Notes: generated by a model not told the origin, from the letters alone. Shown: positions 32,563-42,321, counted from the stretch's first letter. The stretch: DNA of 64,000 bases from Haloprofundus salilacus (GCF_020150815.1 NZ_CP083723.1:3162001-3226000), one strand, 5' to 3'. Program-made: numbers and translations.

Positions 32563-33297
32563 CTACTCGAACCACGACGCGTCGGCCGCGTCTCGGCCGT
32601 CTCCGTCGACGATGGCTCGAAGCTCCGCCGTCGCCGACTCGTCGAACCAGAAGCGCCGACGCCACCACGGTCCCTTCCCGGAGTCGTTCGAGAGTTCCGT
32701 GACCACCCGATTTGCCGTCGCGCCAGCCTCCCGCGCGCTCAGTGGGACGACGCGCTCGAACAGCCTCGACTCGTTGCCCCCTTCGACGAGCACCTTCGCG
32801 TCGAACGGGTCGCGCTTGACGTGGGCGTTCCCGGCGAACCGCTCGCGCTCGGCCGACGAGAGTTCGCGGTACTGCTCGCCGGTCACCGTGCGGCGGACGC
32901 GGAACTCGCCGATGAGGTAGGTCCCCCAGTCGTCGCGGACGACGCGGTTCGAACGTCGTTTCTCGCCGTGCAGACTCAGCGTCGCGTAGAAGAACAGCGA
33001 GTCGCCCGACTCCAACTCCGAGAGCGGTCCGGCTTTGACGCCGTGTTCGTCGCCGTAGGTGTGGCGGGTCGCGCCGTGGACGCCCGAAAACGCTGGGTCG
33101 AGGTGGACCGGCGTGTCGAGCACTGACGCCGGGAGGTCGAAGCCGAACGAGAGGTCGCCGTACGTCGGCACCCGCTCGCTCGTCTCCTTTCGCTCCGGAA
33201 TCGGGACGTACTCGAACCGACCGTCGGGGTAGACCGGTCCGCGAAAGCCGGGGAGGTTCGTGTTCGCGGCGACGTTTATCGCGATGCTTCGGGCCAC
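32563..33297 (-). CDS. Nmad3-like protein (predicted nucleotide-modification-associated domain)
   Basis: 244 residues. Several anchors fit the Nmad3 domain described in predicted nucleic-acid modification systems: GPVYPDGRFEYVPIPE near the N-terminus, PTYGDLSF, HLDPAF, and EHGVKAGPLSELESGDSLFFYATL. The domain has a PUA-like look and could bind or modify a base. The remainder (AHVKRDPFDAKVLVEGG..SRLFERVVPLS) matches the family's second half by eye. No phage or restriction genes surround it, so the role in this chromosome is open. Identification is from memory of the family. Confidence 0.6.
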   Translation of the reverse strand: MARSIAINVAANTNLPGFRGPVYPDGRFEYVPIPERKETSERVPTYGDLSFGFDLPASVLDTPVHLDPAFSGVHGATRHTYGDEHGVKAGPLSELESGDSLFFYATLSLHGEKRRSNRVVRDDWGTYLIGEFRVRRTVTGEQYRELSSAERERFAGNAHVKRDPFDAKVLVEGGNESRLFERVVPLSAREAGATANRVVTELSNDSGKGPWWRRRFWFDESATAELRAIVDGDGRDAADASWFE

Positions 33298-33339
33298 GTC
33301 GTCGCTACGGACTACGGCGGCAAATCGGCGGCGCTTCGC

Positions 33340-33672
33340 TCACGCGAGTCGTTGAGCGCAGTTTCGACAGAACGTGAACGTCGTGTCCGGTTCGTTCTCG
33401 ACGCCGCAGTGCGGACAGACGCGTTCAGTCGTCGACTCGCGGAGCGCCTCCGCTCTCGCCGCCGCCATCGGCGGACCGACGTTCGCGGCCCCCGGTCGGT
33501 CGCGGACGACGTCGCGGTCCGCGGATTCGTCGCCTCCGCCGCCGCGTCGCGCGACAGCGCTGTCGGCCTCGGCAAACGCGCCGCCGTCGCCGCCGAGATA
33601 CCGGTAGACGAGCAGTTGGAGGACGACCAACCCGAGTACGTACGCGAGTATCCACCCCCACAGTGCGCGCAT
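33340..33672 (-). CDS. Membrane-anchored zinc-ribbon protein (DUF7577-like)
   Basis: 110 residues. One N-terminal hydrophobic segment (WGWILAYVLGLVVLQLLVY, ~5-23) is followed by a low-complexity acidic/Gly linker and a C-terminal zinc ribbon CPHCGVENEPDTTFTFCRNCAQRL with four cysteines. The ribbon would face the cytoplasm or outside depending on orientation. I recall such ribbons as DUF7577. Function unknown; a protein-interaction role is likely. Confidence 0.75.
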   Translation of the reverse strand: MRALWGWILAYVLGLVVLQLLVYRYLGGDGGAFAEADSAVARRGGGGDESADRDVVRDRPGAANVGPPMAAARAEALRESTTERVCPHCGVENEPDTTFTFCRNCAQRLA

Positions 33673-33812
33673 ACTATGCTATTTGTCACCACTGCACTTG
33701 TGTCTTCGGTTGGTCCCCGAGAACCCGGTCGAGCGACGCTGTTCCGTTCGTCGAGGGCCGTCGAGCGCAGGAGATAGAAGGGTACATTTTCACGCACGAA
33801 CGCGGGAGCTGC

Positions 33813-34976
33813 TTACTCGTTCTGGGGGAAGAAACGAAGCACTCTGTCGTCGCCGTCGCGGGGGTCGCCGCGACCGTCGCGGTTGCTCGTCACGGCGTAC
33901 AGATGGTCGTCGGGTCCGGTGAACACCGTCCGAAGGCGACCGAACTCGCCCTCGTACAGCGGTTCGTCTTCGACTACCTCCGTGCCGTCGAAGCGCAGGC
34001 GTCGAATGTGCTCACCTGCGAGCGTTCCGAAGAAGAAATCGCCTCGCCACTCGCGGTACGGCCCCCGATAGAACGTCGCGCTCGCGGGGGCGATGGTCGG
34101 CGTGTACTCGGTGATCGCCGCCGTGTACTCGTCGGTGCTCTCGGTGCCGCCTACGTCGGGCCAGCCGTAGTTGTTGCCCGCTTCGAGCACGTTCACTTCG
34201 TCGTTCTTGTCGGGACCGTGTTCGGTCGAGAAGATGGTTCCTCGGCGAGACGCAGTCTCGCTGCCCGACGAGCCCTGCTCGCCGACGTCGCGGAAGGCGA
34301 GCCCCTGTGGGTTGCGGTGGCCGTAGGTGAACACCTCGTTGTCGAACGGATTCTCCGGGTGCGGTTGGCCGTCGAACGTCAGCCGAAGCACCTTCCCGTT
34401 GAGCGAATCGGTGTTCTGCGCACGCTCCCGGTTGTTCGCGTCGCCGACGGTGGCCAGCAGGCTCTCCTCGTAGACGGCGAGTCGGCCGCCGTCGTGGATG
34501 ATGTCGCCGGGAATCCCGTCGACAATCGGCTCCCACTCCCAGCCGTTTTCGAGGTCGTGGCGGACGATACGGTTGACGAACTCCGCCTCGTCGCTCTCGT
34601 AGGTGTGGTAGGTGAACGCCGCCGGTTCGCTCGGGTGAAAGACCAACCCCAGTAGACCGCCTTCGCCGTCGTCGACGATGTCGGGCACGCTGAGAACCTC
34701 CTCGGGGTCGCCCCGTCCGCCGGGGATGCGGACGATGCGTCCGAGGCGTTCGGTGAGATAGAGGTCGCCGTCGCGCCACGCCGCCCCCCACGGGATTTCG
34801 AGACCCGTGACGACCGTCTCGTGTTTGATGGTCTGTGGAGGCGGGGAGGTTGTCCGGGCGTCGGTCGACGGGTCGGAGGTGTTGTCGTTTCCGGGCGGGT
34901 CGGAGGTGGTCGGGGCGTCGAGGCAACCGCTGGCGGCGGCGACGCCGACGAAACCGAGATAGGTCCGGCGGTCCAT
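33813..34976 (-). CDS. PQQ-type aldose sugar dehydrogenase, Tat lipoprotein
   Basis: 387 residues. The N-terminus MDRRTYLGFVGVAAASGCLD is a short Tat/lipobox signal with Cys18, so the enzyme sits outside the membrane. A Thr/Pro/Asp linker follows. The six-blade beta-propeller of the GDH-B/Asd family begins VVTGLEIPWGAAW. Conserved segments are GLLGLVFHP, YGHRNPQGLAFR, EHGPDKNDEVNVLEAGNNYGWPDVGG and ATFYRGPY, where PQQ and calcium contacts lie in known members. It would oxidise sugars and pass electrons to the respiratory chain. The frame is open further upstream, but the signal peptide fixes the start at 34976. Confidence 0.9.
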   Translation of the reverse strand: MDRRTYLGFVGVAAASGCLDAPTTSDPPGNDNTSDPSTDARTTSPPPQTIKHETVVTGLEIPWGAAWRDGDLYLTERLGRIVRIPGGRGDPEEVLSVPDIVDDGEGGLLGLVFHPSEPAAFTYHTYESDEAEFVNRIVRHDLENGWEWEPIVDGIPGDIIHDGGRLAVYEESLLATVGDANNRERAQNTDSLNGKVLRLTFDGQPHPENPFDNEVFTYGHRNPQGLAFRDVGEQGSSGSETASRRGTIFSTEHGPDKNDEVNVLEAGNNYGWPDVGGTESTDEYTAAITEYTPTIAPASATFYRGPYREWRGDFFFGTLAGEHIRRLRFDGTEVVEDEPLYEGEFGRLRTVFTGPDDHLYAVTSNRDGRGDPRDGDDRVLRFFPQNE

Positions 34977-35062
34977 ACGTCCGTCATTCGGCTTCGCTAA
35001 CCAAAAGGTATCGCAAAAAACACGTTTTTCGACGTTCGAACCTCTCGGCTCTCGTACGGGTC

Positions 35063-35962
35063 TCAGCTCGGCGGTTGCCTGTCGCGGTCGAACTCGTCGA
35101 ACTCGTCGACGTCGTCGGGGAGATCGTACTCGATTTCGCGCTCGGCCTGTCGATTCTCGCCGCCCGTCTCCAGTGGCCCGGCCTCCTCCTCCCACCCGGG
35201 TTTGATCTTCACGCTCTTGGCGGGCGTGCCGACGGCGACGTGGTGAGCGGGCACGTCGCCCTGGACCACCGACCGCGCGCCGACGACGCTGTTCTCGCCG
35301 ATTTTACAGCCCGCCCGAACCATCGCGTCGTAGGTGACGCGGGCGTCGTCCTCGACGACAGTGTGGAAGTTCTTGACGGCGGTTTGGTCGACGATGTCGT
35401 GGTCGTGGCTGTAGAGGTGGACGCCGTCTGAGATGGAGACCCGATTGCCGATGGTGAGTCTGCCCCTGTCGTCGAGGTGGACGTCGTCGTGGACGACTGT
35501 GTTGTCGCCGACGCGGATGTTGTGGCCGTACGTCATCGTGATTCCCTTGAACAGACGGAGGTTCTCGCCCGCCTCCTCGAACAGGTGGTTCGCGAGCATC
35601 TGCCGGAACCGGAGCGCGAACTCCACGTTGTCGGCCATCGGCGTCGCGTCGAACTGCCGCCAGAGCCACTGGAGGTGCTTCGAGCGTTTGAACTTCTCCT
35701 CGTCCTTCTCGGCGTAGTACTCCGACTCCAGGGTCGAATTGCATGGGTCGTACCCCTGCAGTCGCACGCGCTCGGCGTTCGACACGTCCTCGCCGGCCTG
35801 CCAGCGCTCGTACGCCCCCCGATCGCCGTAGAGATCGACGAGCACGTCCTGGACGACGTCACAGGTGTCCTCTTCGCCGGAGAGTCGCTCGTCAACCTCG
35901 TCGATGAAGGCTCGAACCCCCTCCTCCGCTATCGGGGGGAGCGAGACGTGACGCTTTGTCAT
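35063..35962 (-). CDS. Acyltransferase with left-handed beta-helix (maltose/galactoside O-acetyltransferase-like)
   Basis: 299 residues. Residues ~105-225 show hexapeptide-repeat turns (ITMTYGHNIRVGDNTVVHDDVHLDDRGRLTIGNRVSISDGVHLYSHDHDI) and the catalytic His context SHDH. The ending VVQGDVPAHHVAVGTPAKSVK is typical of sugar O-acetyltransferases using acetyl-CoA. An N-terminal helical region of ~100 residues is longer than in bacterial MAT/GAT, and the acidic tail is halophilic. ATG at 35962 is used; a GTG two codons earlier is possible. The acceptor may be a glycan or small sugar. Confidence 0.86.
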   Translation of the reverse strand: MTKRHVSLPPIAEEGVRAFIDEVDERLSGEEDTCDVVQDVLVDLYGDRGAYERWQAGEDVSNAERVRLQGYDPCNSTLESEYYAEKDEEKFKRSKHLQWLWRQFDATPMADNVEFALRFRQMLANHLFEEAGENLRLFKGITMTYGHNIRVGDNTVVHDDVHLDDRGRLTIGNRVSISDGVHLYSHDHDIVDQTAVKNFHTVVEDDARVTYDAMVRAGCKIGENSVVGARSVVQGDVPAHHVAVGTPAKSVKIKPGWEEEAGPLETGGENRQAEREIEYDLPDDVDEFDEFDRDRQPPS

Positions 35963-36072
35963 TGGCACGAATTAGCCATCGCCAGTCAAATCCGTTCGGG
36001 TGTGCGCGCGTCGGGTCAGACCACGCCAAAACGGGAGATACACTCTTGTCGGGCCGATTCCCCATCGGAACT

Positions 36073-36515
36073 ATGCTCAGGCGACGGTTCTCGCGGCGCG
36101 TCGTATCGGTGGCGGTCGGTACGGTTCTCGCCGGGTGCGTCGACGGCACTGCGACGGACGAACCGACCCCAGTCGCACGTGAGAGAGCACCACCTTCAGA
36201 GAAATCTCAAAAATATTGCTTTCGAACGCCGATTCCAGTCGCCATTCTCTCTCGCTCTCCGTAACGTACGCCGACGAAACGGTACTGGACACCCCCTACG
36301 AGATAGAACCTGCCGAGATGCGGAACGACAATAGAATACTGGGAACGGACGAGACGGCTGCGTTCGTCGACGCGACGGGAACGTACCGAATCGACGCCGA
36401 AACGGAGTCCGCGTCGGAGCAGTGGGAGTGGTTCGTCTCGAACAAATCGAGAAACGGACTGCTACGCATCACTGAAGGCGGCGAACTGACGTTCTCGGAA
36501 GTCCCGCAAATGTAG
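36073..36515 (+). pseudogene. Lipoprotein gene interrupted by a 2-base frameshift
   Basis: The first frame encodes a Tat/Sec-type lipoprotein start, MLRRRFSRRVVSVAVG then TVLAGCVDG with the lipobox Cys, as far as ..TPVARE (36183). The continuing protein lies in another frame: STTFREISKILLSNADSSR... to ..LTFSEVPQM, stop at 36515. Removing one GA unit from the GAGAGAG run at 36181-36187 restores a single 146-residue reading frame. The second part looks like a small beta-sandwich (RIDAETESASEQWEWFVSN). It may be a mutation, a phase-variable repeat or a sequencing error. Confidence 0.72.
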
Positions 36516-36569
36516 CCTCCACCGAGAACTATCGGGAACACTTAGAACCTGCGTTCGCCTGCCTCCACT

Positions 36570-37880
36570 ATGCAAGACGACGCAGTGCGAAACGCCTCCA
36601 ACGAGGACGCTGGCCGTCGCACTCCCGCGTGGACCCGCGACCACGCCGCCGGAATCGAACGCTCCGAGGACACCGTCGCGCCCATCATCTACCCGCCGGA
36701 GGCTCCAGTCGATTCGGACCTCCACATTTGGGACACGTGGTTCCTCCGCGAACGCGACAACTCCCTCGCCGAAATCGACGGCTACCGCGTCATCTTCGCG
36801 CTCACCTCCTCCTCCGAACTCCTTCCCGGCAAACGCCACGACGTGGCGACCATCCGCTACTTCTACTCGCGCGACGGCAAGGAGTGGGAAACTGGCGGAC
36901 CCGTCTTCGACGTCGACGAGAAAGGACCGCTCGGGTCGCGGCAGTGGGCCGGGTGCGCGCTGTACGACCGAGGAGAAGTCTTCTCGTACTACACCGCGTC
37001 CGGTCGCCGCGGCGAGGAGGAACTCACCTACACGCAGCGGCTCGCCGTCGGCCACGGCGGCGCGATAGAAACGGACGAAAACGGCCTTCGAATCGAGGGG
37101 CCGTGGACCCACGAAGTCCTGTTGGAACCCGACGGCGAGTATTACGAGACCGAAGCGCAGTCGCGCGGGATGATATACACCTTCCGCGACCCGTGGTTCT
37201 TCGAGGACGACGGCACCACCTACCTCCTGTTCGAGGCGAACACGCCGGTTTCCGAGGGCTCGGACGCCTGTGGCGGCGACCCCGCCCAACAGGAGTTCAA
37301 CGGCAGCGTCGGCATCGCCGAGTCGCCGACGGGCGATCCGACGGAATTCGAACTCCGAGCCCCCTTACTCGATGCCGTCTGCGTCAATCAGGAACTCGAA
37401 CGCCCGCACGTCGTCCGTCGCGACGGCCGTTACTACCTGTTCATCTCCAGTCACGACCACACGTTCGCGCCCGGTCTCGACGGCTACGACGCACTGTATG
37501 GTTTCGTCGCCGATTCGCTTCGCGGCGAGTACGAACCGCTCAACGGCTCCGGACTCGTCCTGACGAATCCGTCGAACGCGCCGTTCCAAGCGTACTCGTG
37601 GCTCGCGTTCGACCACGGTAACGAACTTCTTGCCACCTCCTTTTTCAACTACTTCGAGTTCGGCCGGCCGAGTCTCGACGAAGTCGCAGTGCTGCCCGAA
37701 GCCGAACAGCTGCGGCGCTTCGGCGGGACGCTCGCGCCGACCGTGCGGCTAAAACTCGACGGCAATCACACGAGAATCGTCGGCACCCTCGAACACGGCC
37801 ACCTCCCGCTCCCCAACGAAAAGCTGCCGGAGCCGTGGTGGGGACGCGGCGAGAGATTGCCGGACGAAGGCGAGTACTGA
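36570..37880 (+). CDS. Glycoside hydrolase family 68 enzyme (levansucrase/beta-fructofuranosidase)
   Basis: 436 residues, five-blade propeller. GH68 landmarks: nucleophile D55 in LHIWDTWFL, transition-state Asp D207 in TFRDPWFF, and acid/base E277 in QELERPHVV. It would split sucrose and either transfer fructose to make fructan or release it to water. No Sec or Tat signal is visible in the first 30 residues (MQDDAVRNASNEDAG..), which suggests a cytoplasmic location, unusual for a levan maker and more like an intracellular sucrase; a non-classical export route is possible. A GH32 enzyme lies 2 kb downstream on the other strand. Confidence 0.9.
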   Translation: MQDDAVRNASNEDAGRRTPAWTRDHAAGIERSEDTVAPIIYPPEAPVDSDLHIWDTWFLRERDNSLAEIDGYRVIFALTSSSELLPGKRHDVATIRYFYSRDGKEWETGGPVFDVDEKGPLGSRQWAGCALYDRGEVFSYYTASGRRGEEELTYTQRLAVGHGGAIETDENGLRIEGPWTHEVLLEPDGEYYETEAQSRGMIYTFRDPWFFEDDGTTYLLFEANTPVSEGSDACGGDPAQQEFNGSVGIAESPTGDPTEFELRAPLLDAVCVNQELERPHVVRRDGRYYLFISSHDHTFAPGLDGYDALYGFVADSLRGEYEPLNGSGLVLTNPSNAPFQAYSWLAFDHGNELLATSFFNYFEFGRPSLDEVAVLPEAEQLRRFGGTLAPTVRLKLDGNHTRIVGTLEHGHLPLPNEKLPEPWWGRGERLPDEGEY

Positions 37881-37908
37881 CGAGACGGACGAAACGTCCG
37901 AATTCGGC

Positions 37909-38076
37909 CTAAACGTCCTTCGCTATCCGTTCGACGTGTTCGCGCGATACCGACACGCCGTGGGTCTCCTCGGCGTGTCGCTGGACGAACTCGATTAGCT
38001 CCGTCTCGTTCTCCGAGCGGACGAGGAACGCGCAATCTTCGAACCCGGCGTGGATACAGCTCACCTCTTTGACCAT
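37909..38076 (-). CDS. DUF1059-family small protein
   Basis: 55 residues: MVKEVSCIHAGFEDCAFLV, then RSENETELIEFVQRHAEETHG. This matches the DUF1059 pattern (two Cys, with His in the helix ending ..H..ETHG), a short conserved haloarchaeal and bacterial domain of unknown role that may bind a metal through the Cys/His set. Codon use is haloarchaeal. It ends 28 nt from the GH68 stop (convergent). Confidence 0.8.
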   Translation of the reverse strand: MVKEVSCIHAGFEDCAFLVRSENETELIEFVQRHAEETHGVSVSREHVERIAKDV

Positions 38077-38161
38077 TATTCGTCGCCTTCGGACGCGGTC
38101 GGTACGTCACGGCCGAGCATAGCCGTTTTCTCGCTCGCGTCCGCAAAGTTCTCGACGTCGC

Positions 38162-38986
38162 TCACTGATTCGCCAACGCCTCCCGAACTCCGTTCTTCGT
38201 AAAATTTTCGAGAAGGACGGCCTCGGACTCAAACGCTTCGTACGTCGCTTCCGCCCACTCGCGAGCGACGGAGGAGTCGGAGTCGACGAACGCCGTGAGC
38301 GCGTTCGTCTCCGGGTCGCGGACAGCGACGCCGACTCGGTCGTCGAAGACGGCCAGTCCGAACGGCAGCGAGTCGTGGAGTCGAATCGTGAGATGTCCGC
38401 TCACGCACACCTCTACGCACCGCTCGGGGTAGTTCTCCATCACGTCCTCGACGACGGCAAGGGGGTCGACGAGCGTCGTCTCCATGCCGTCGAGAATCCG
38501 CTCTTGAATCTCGCCCATGTAGGTCGGTGCAATGGCCCACGTGTCGAATCCGCGGAGCGTTTCGGTCTCTCGAACGAGCGAGACGTAGCGGTTCATCGGC
38601 CCGTGCGGGTCGCCGCGGCCGGGCGTCGTCACCGTCGCGTCGGCGAACGCCGAGAGCGGAACCGGCGGTACGGCGTCGTCGGCGTCGTCAGCCGCATCGA
38701 GCACAGGCGCGAGCAACAGCGCGGCGGTCACTTCCGATTTAAAACTCACGAGCGCCGTCGCTACTGCGCGTCCGGTCTCCGTGAGGCGGAACTCGCTGTC
38801 GACGCGCTCGACCAACCCTCGGTCCTCGAACCACCTCGTCAACCGGTGGCTGGTCGCCCGCGAAATCTCCAACTCGTCCTCCAACTCTCGCCTGTCGGCC
38901 GCTCCATCTCGGAGCGCTTCCAGCATGGGTGCGCGCCTGACGAGTTCGAGGAACCCGCCGGGGTCCGCCAGTGGCGCGGTGGTCAT
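38162..38986 (-). CDS. HTH transcriptional regulator, FilR1/MarR-like, divergent from OsmC
   Basis: 274 residues. The N-terminal winged helix (LEALRDGAADRRELEDELEISRATSHRLTRWFEDRGLVERVDSEFRLTETGRAVA) is followed by a ~190-residue ligand-type domain of the kind I associate with FilR1 archaeal regulators (DTWAIAPTYMGEIQERILDG.., VCVSGHLTIRLHDSLPFGLAVFDDRVGVAV). It probably represses or activates nearby genes in response to a small molecule or stress. A TATA-like GGGTTATGC lies ~30 nt before its start. It is divergent from osmC, a natural candidate target (inference). Confidence 0.8.
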   Translation of the reverse strand: MTTAPLADPGGFLELVRRAPMLEALRDGAADRRELEDELEISRATSHRLTRWFEDRGLVERVDSEFRLTETGRAVATALVSFKSEVTAALLLAPVLDAADDADDAVPPVPLSAFADATVTTPGRGDPHGPMNRYVSLVRETETLRGFDTWAIAPTYMGEIQERILDGMETTLVDPLAVVEDVMENYPERCVEVCVSGHLTIRLHDSLPFGLAVFDDRVGVAVRDPETNALTAFVDSDSSVAREWAEATYEAFESEAVLLENFTKNGVREALANQ

Positions 38987-39184
38987 ACGAGAACTACTGT
39001 CGGGCCGAGCATAACCCTATCTCGGGAGCGTCGACTTTCGAACGGGCCACCGTCTCAGCGGGTGAGACGCGCTCACCGTCCGCGAAAATATCTCAGATTA
39101 ATTATAGATTCGGCCGCGCCGTACGGGAACCTGTCCGTTGCAGGATGCGACGACCGGGGGACGACCCCGAAGAGGTGTCTTACC

Positions 39185-39802
39185 ATGGCAACAGAATCCC
39201 AACAGGAAGGAACCGTAACGCAGGGCGTCGACGTGGAGAAACTGAAGGCGTTCCTTGAGTTCGCCGAGGCTAACCCCGACGACGTCCAGTTCGGTCTCGA
39301 AGCGAAGGGCGTCTACGAAGGTCGGGCGATTCACACGAAGGCGACGACCGGACCGTACACGCTGGGCGGTCAGCGAATCGACCGCACCGCTCGCGAGTAT
39401 GTCCACCACCTCGGCGGGCACAGAGAGGTCGAAGATGCCGTGGGGTTCGTCGACCCGACCGACCGACAGGAGGTCATCGAACTCGCGCTCGCCGCGCTCT
39501 CGGGGTGCATTAACGCCGCCGTCAGCATGAGCGCAATTGCGGCGGGCATCGAACTCGACGAACTCGAAACCAGGGTTCGAATCGCCTGGGACCCGTTCGT
39601 CTTCCTCCACCTCGAAGAGATTACGACCGAAGACGGCGACCCAGTCGACATGTTCGGCGACCTCGAAGTTGATATCGAGGCCGACGGAGACGGCCTCGGC
39701 GAAGACGAACGCAGCTACCTCGAAGAGTCGGTTGGACGCTCGGCGGTGTACAACCTCGTGACACTCCCACACCGTTGCCGACCGTCAGTTCGCCGTCGGT
39801 AA
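39185..39802 (+). CDS. osmC: OsmC-family peroxide-detoxifying protein
   Basis: 205 residues. OsmC/Ohr fold: the redox Cys lies in ALAALSGCINAAVSMSAIAAG, followed by IELDELETRVRI and the downstream strand FLHLEEITT. Many members reduce organic hydroperoxides with paired cysteines; only one Cys of the active pair is obvious here (the other may be the Cys near the C-terminal PHRCRPS). ATG at 39185 follows a GAGGTG ribosome-binding-like site. A TAATTATA box at ~39100-39107 gives a leader of ~50 nt. The frame is open upstream, but OsmC proteins begin here. Confidence 0.85.
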   Translation: MATESQQEGTVTQGVDVEKLKAFLEFAEANPDDVQFGLEAKGVYEGRAIHTKATTGPYTLGGQRIDRTAREYVHHLGGHREVEDAVGFVDPTDRQEVIELALAALSGCINAAVSMSAIAAGIELDELETRVRIAWDPFVFLHLEEITTEDGDPVDMFGDLEVDIEADGDGLGEDERSYLEESVGRSAVYNLVTLPHRCRPSVRRR

Positions 39803-39881
39803 CCATCTGTAACCATCGGTAACCATCGGGCGAGTCGATCAGGTGGCACTACTTTTGGCGACGCTTTCGAGGGAGGTCCGC

Positions 39882-42035
39882 TCAGTCGCCGTCCGGGCGT
39901 CGGTTCCGACCCGCCGGGAACGTCGCCTCCAGTTCCCACGCGTTCGCCGAGCGAAGCGCCACGCTGCCGCCGATCGCCGACAACGACACGCCTTCGGCGT
40001 CCTCGCAGGTCGGGTACACCCGACTCGTGAGACACCGACGCTCGTTCGCGAACAGTTCTAGCACCGAGCCGTCGACGAAGGCGCGAAGCGAGAGCGCGTC
40101 TCCCTCGACGGGCATTCGCTGCTCGTCTTTCGCGGGTGCAGAGTCGTGACTCGACTCCGAGCGGTCGACGACGACGGACTCGCCGTCGTATCTGACGGCC
40201 GTTCGCTCCGAGAGCGCGGGCGACTCGAACAGGCCGAGTTCGAACGTCGCGTCCGCACCGAGTTCCACCTCGAAAGCCAGTTCGTAGCTGTTACCTGCGA
40301 GGTCGAGCGTTCGGCGCTCGCCCGCCGCCAGCGACGCGTCGCCGGAGAGTGCACTTCGTTCGCGCAGCGCCGCCAGTTCGGCGGCCGGTCGCTGGACAAT
40401 CTCGCCCTCGGCGACACTGAGCTCCCGCGGAAGCGACATCGCCCCCGACCAGCCGGCGCGCCACTGCGCGTCGAGGTCACGGGCCTCCGGAAGCCATCCC
40501 CACGTCAGCACGCGGCCGTCGGGCGCGCGCAACGACTGCGGGGCGTAGTAATCGCCGTAGTCGAGCACCCCCTCGTTCGTCGGGTCGAAGGCGGGTGCGT
40601 CGAGGTCCGCCTCGCCGACGAAGTAGATGGTCTCGTCGTAGTTCGACACCTGCAGTAACTGCGTGTCTCCGAAGTCGAGCAGTTCCGGGCACTCCCAGAC
40701 CGTTCCGGGGTCGGGTTCCTCGCGGCCGAACAGCGGGCCGACGTACTCCCACTCATCGAGAAGCTCGCCGCGGTAGAGGAGGACGACGCCTCCGCCGCCC
40801 TGCGCGCCCGCGCCGACGAGGTGGTACCAAACACCGTCCTGCCGCCAGACGCAGTGGTCGCGGAACTCGGCGTCCCAGTCGTTCGTCGCGAGCACTGGCG
40901 GGTCGGTCGGCGCCTCCTCGATGACCGGGTTGTCGCCGTGTTTTATCCACGTCCGGAGGTCGCCGTCGGCCGCCGTCGCCAGACACGGGAGTTGCACGCG
41001 CCCGCGTCCACCGGTGTAGAGCAGGGTCGGCGTCCCGTCTTCGTCGAGGACGGTACACCCGGACCAACAGCCGTCGCGGTCCGGGCCGTCCGGCGACGGC
41101 GAGAGCGCGACCGGTTCGTCGCGCCAGTGGACGAGGTCCTCGCTCGTCGCGTGCCCCCAGTGTATCGTCCCGTGAAATGGGCCGGCGGGGTTGTACTGGT
41201 AGAACAGATGGTAGCGCCCGTCGTAGTGGACGAGACCGTTCGGGTCGTTCAGCCAGTTCGCGGGCGCGGCGAGGTGGTAGCCCGGTCGGTGGTGGTCGTC
41301 GGAAAGTGCCGCTCGGACGTCGGCGAACCCCTCGGGGTCGGCAGGGCGGTCGGTGAACGTCGGCCGGCGGTCGGCGGCGAGCGACGCCAGCAGATTGCGC
41401 ACGAACCCGTCTCGGGCGTGCATCTCGTCGTCCCGAGCGTCGAACCGGAGGTGCTCGCCGACGCCGACGACGCTCCCCGCTCCGACACGCCACGAGATGA
41501 GCGACTTGTGGCCGACCAACAGGTCGTCGCCGCGGAGCGAACTGCCGAGAACCTGCCCGCGTTCGGGGAGGAGTGTCTCGTAGCGGGCGAACGGTCTTTC
41601 GTCGTCCGGCGACGCGACGTGGAACCGCTCGCCGAACGACTCGAACGCCGGGTGGTCGGCGTAGAGGGCTTTGGACGCGAATCCACTCCGCTCGTGAATC
41701 TCTTCGACGCCGGTCGCGTCCGGCCGGACGCCGTCGATACCGAGAGAGTCGACCGCCGAGAGCGCGTGCAGCGAGAGTAGCAGTCCGCCGCCGTCTTCGA
41801 GAAATGCGTGGACGTGTCGGGCGCTGTCTCGGACCGCGGCGTTCCGCTCGAACGGGGCGTCGCGGTGCCACCAGACGGCGTCGTAGGCGTCGAGGTCGAC
41901 GCCACCGTTGGCGACGGCGGCGAACGAGACGATATCGGCCGTCGCTGCCGTCGCCGCGCACCACTCGTACGCTGCTCGCTGTTCGGGCGAGCGGTCGGCC
42001 ACGTACAGACACGCGACGCGTACAGGGATATCCAT
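39882..42035 (-). CDS. Glycoside hydrolase family 32 enzyme fused to an amidotransferase-like domain
   Basis: 717 residues. Residues 1 to ~225 form a class I glutamine amidotransferase-like (ThuA/DUF4960-like) domain without an obvious catalytic Cys-His pair in the usual spacing. Residues ~250-560 are the GH32 propeller: nucleophile D264 in WLNDPNGL, transition-state D393 in EFRDHCVW (His after Asp instead of the usual Pro), and acid/base E448 in VWECPEL. Residues ~570-717 are a GH32 C-terminal beta-sandwich ([14 protein letters not shown]). It would release fructose from sucrose, inulin or levan. No signal peptide. A TATA-like GCTTAATCG (42060-42068 read in reverse) precedes the ATG. Confidence 0.9.
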   Translation of the reverse strand: MDIPVRVACLYVADRSPEQRAAYEWCAATAATADIVSFAAVANGGVDLDAYDAVWWHRDAPFERNAAVRDSARHVHAFLEDGGGLLLSLHALSAVDSLGIDGVRPDATGVEEIHERSGFASKALYADHPAFESFGERFHVASPDDERPFARYETLLPERGQVLGSSLRGDDLLVGHKSLISWRVGAGSVVGVGEHLRFDARDDEMHARDGFVRNLLASLAADRRPTFTDRPADPEGFADVRAALSDDHHRPGYHLAAPANWLNDPNGLVHYDGRYHLFYQYNPAGPFHGTIHWGHATSEDLVHWRDEPVALSPSPDGPDRDGCWSGCTVLDEDGTPTLLYTGGRGRVQLPCLATAADGDLRTWIKHGDNPVIEEAPTDPPVLATNDWDAEFRDHCVWRQDGVWYHLVGAGAQGGGGVVLLYRGELLDEWEYVGPLFGREEPDPGTVWECPELLDFGDTQLLQVSNYDETIYFVGEADLDAPAFDPTNEGVLDYGDYYAPQSLRAPDGRVLTWGWLPEARDLDAQWRAGWSGAMSLPRELSVAEGEIVQRPAAELAALRERSALSGDASLAAGERRTLDLAGNSYELAFEVELGADATFELGLFESPALSERTAVRYDGESVVVDRSESSHDSAPAKDEQRMPVEGDALSLRAFVDGSVLELFANERRCLTSRVYPTCEDAEGVSLSAIGGSVALRSANAWELEATFPAGRNRRPDGD

Positions 42036-42321
42036 CCTCTACGACTGGCGTCGCTGAGCGATTAAGCGTTGCCGACTTCGCAGGGATTGCAGCGGAGGCG
42101 ACTTCGAGCGCTCATATCCGATTTCGTATCGCATTCAACCGTTTATCGACTCACCATCGCGGGTCGGCGAGTGGCCACCTATCGGCGAACGAGACGCGCG
42201 GACGCCGTGGATGTCAAGTACGCCTCGGATACCGCGTACGCCACCCACGTACCGCTTCTCCTCCGGCCGATTCGACGGTCGAACCGGTTCCGATAAGTGT
42301 CGTCTCGCCTTAGCGCGCGGT

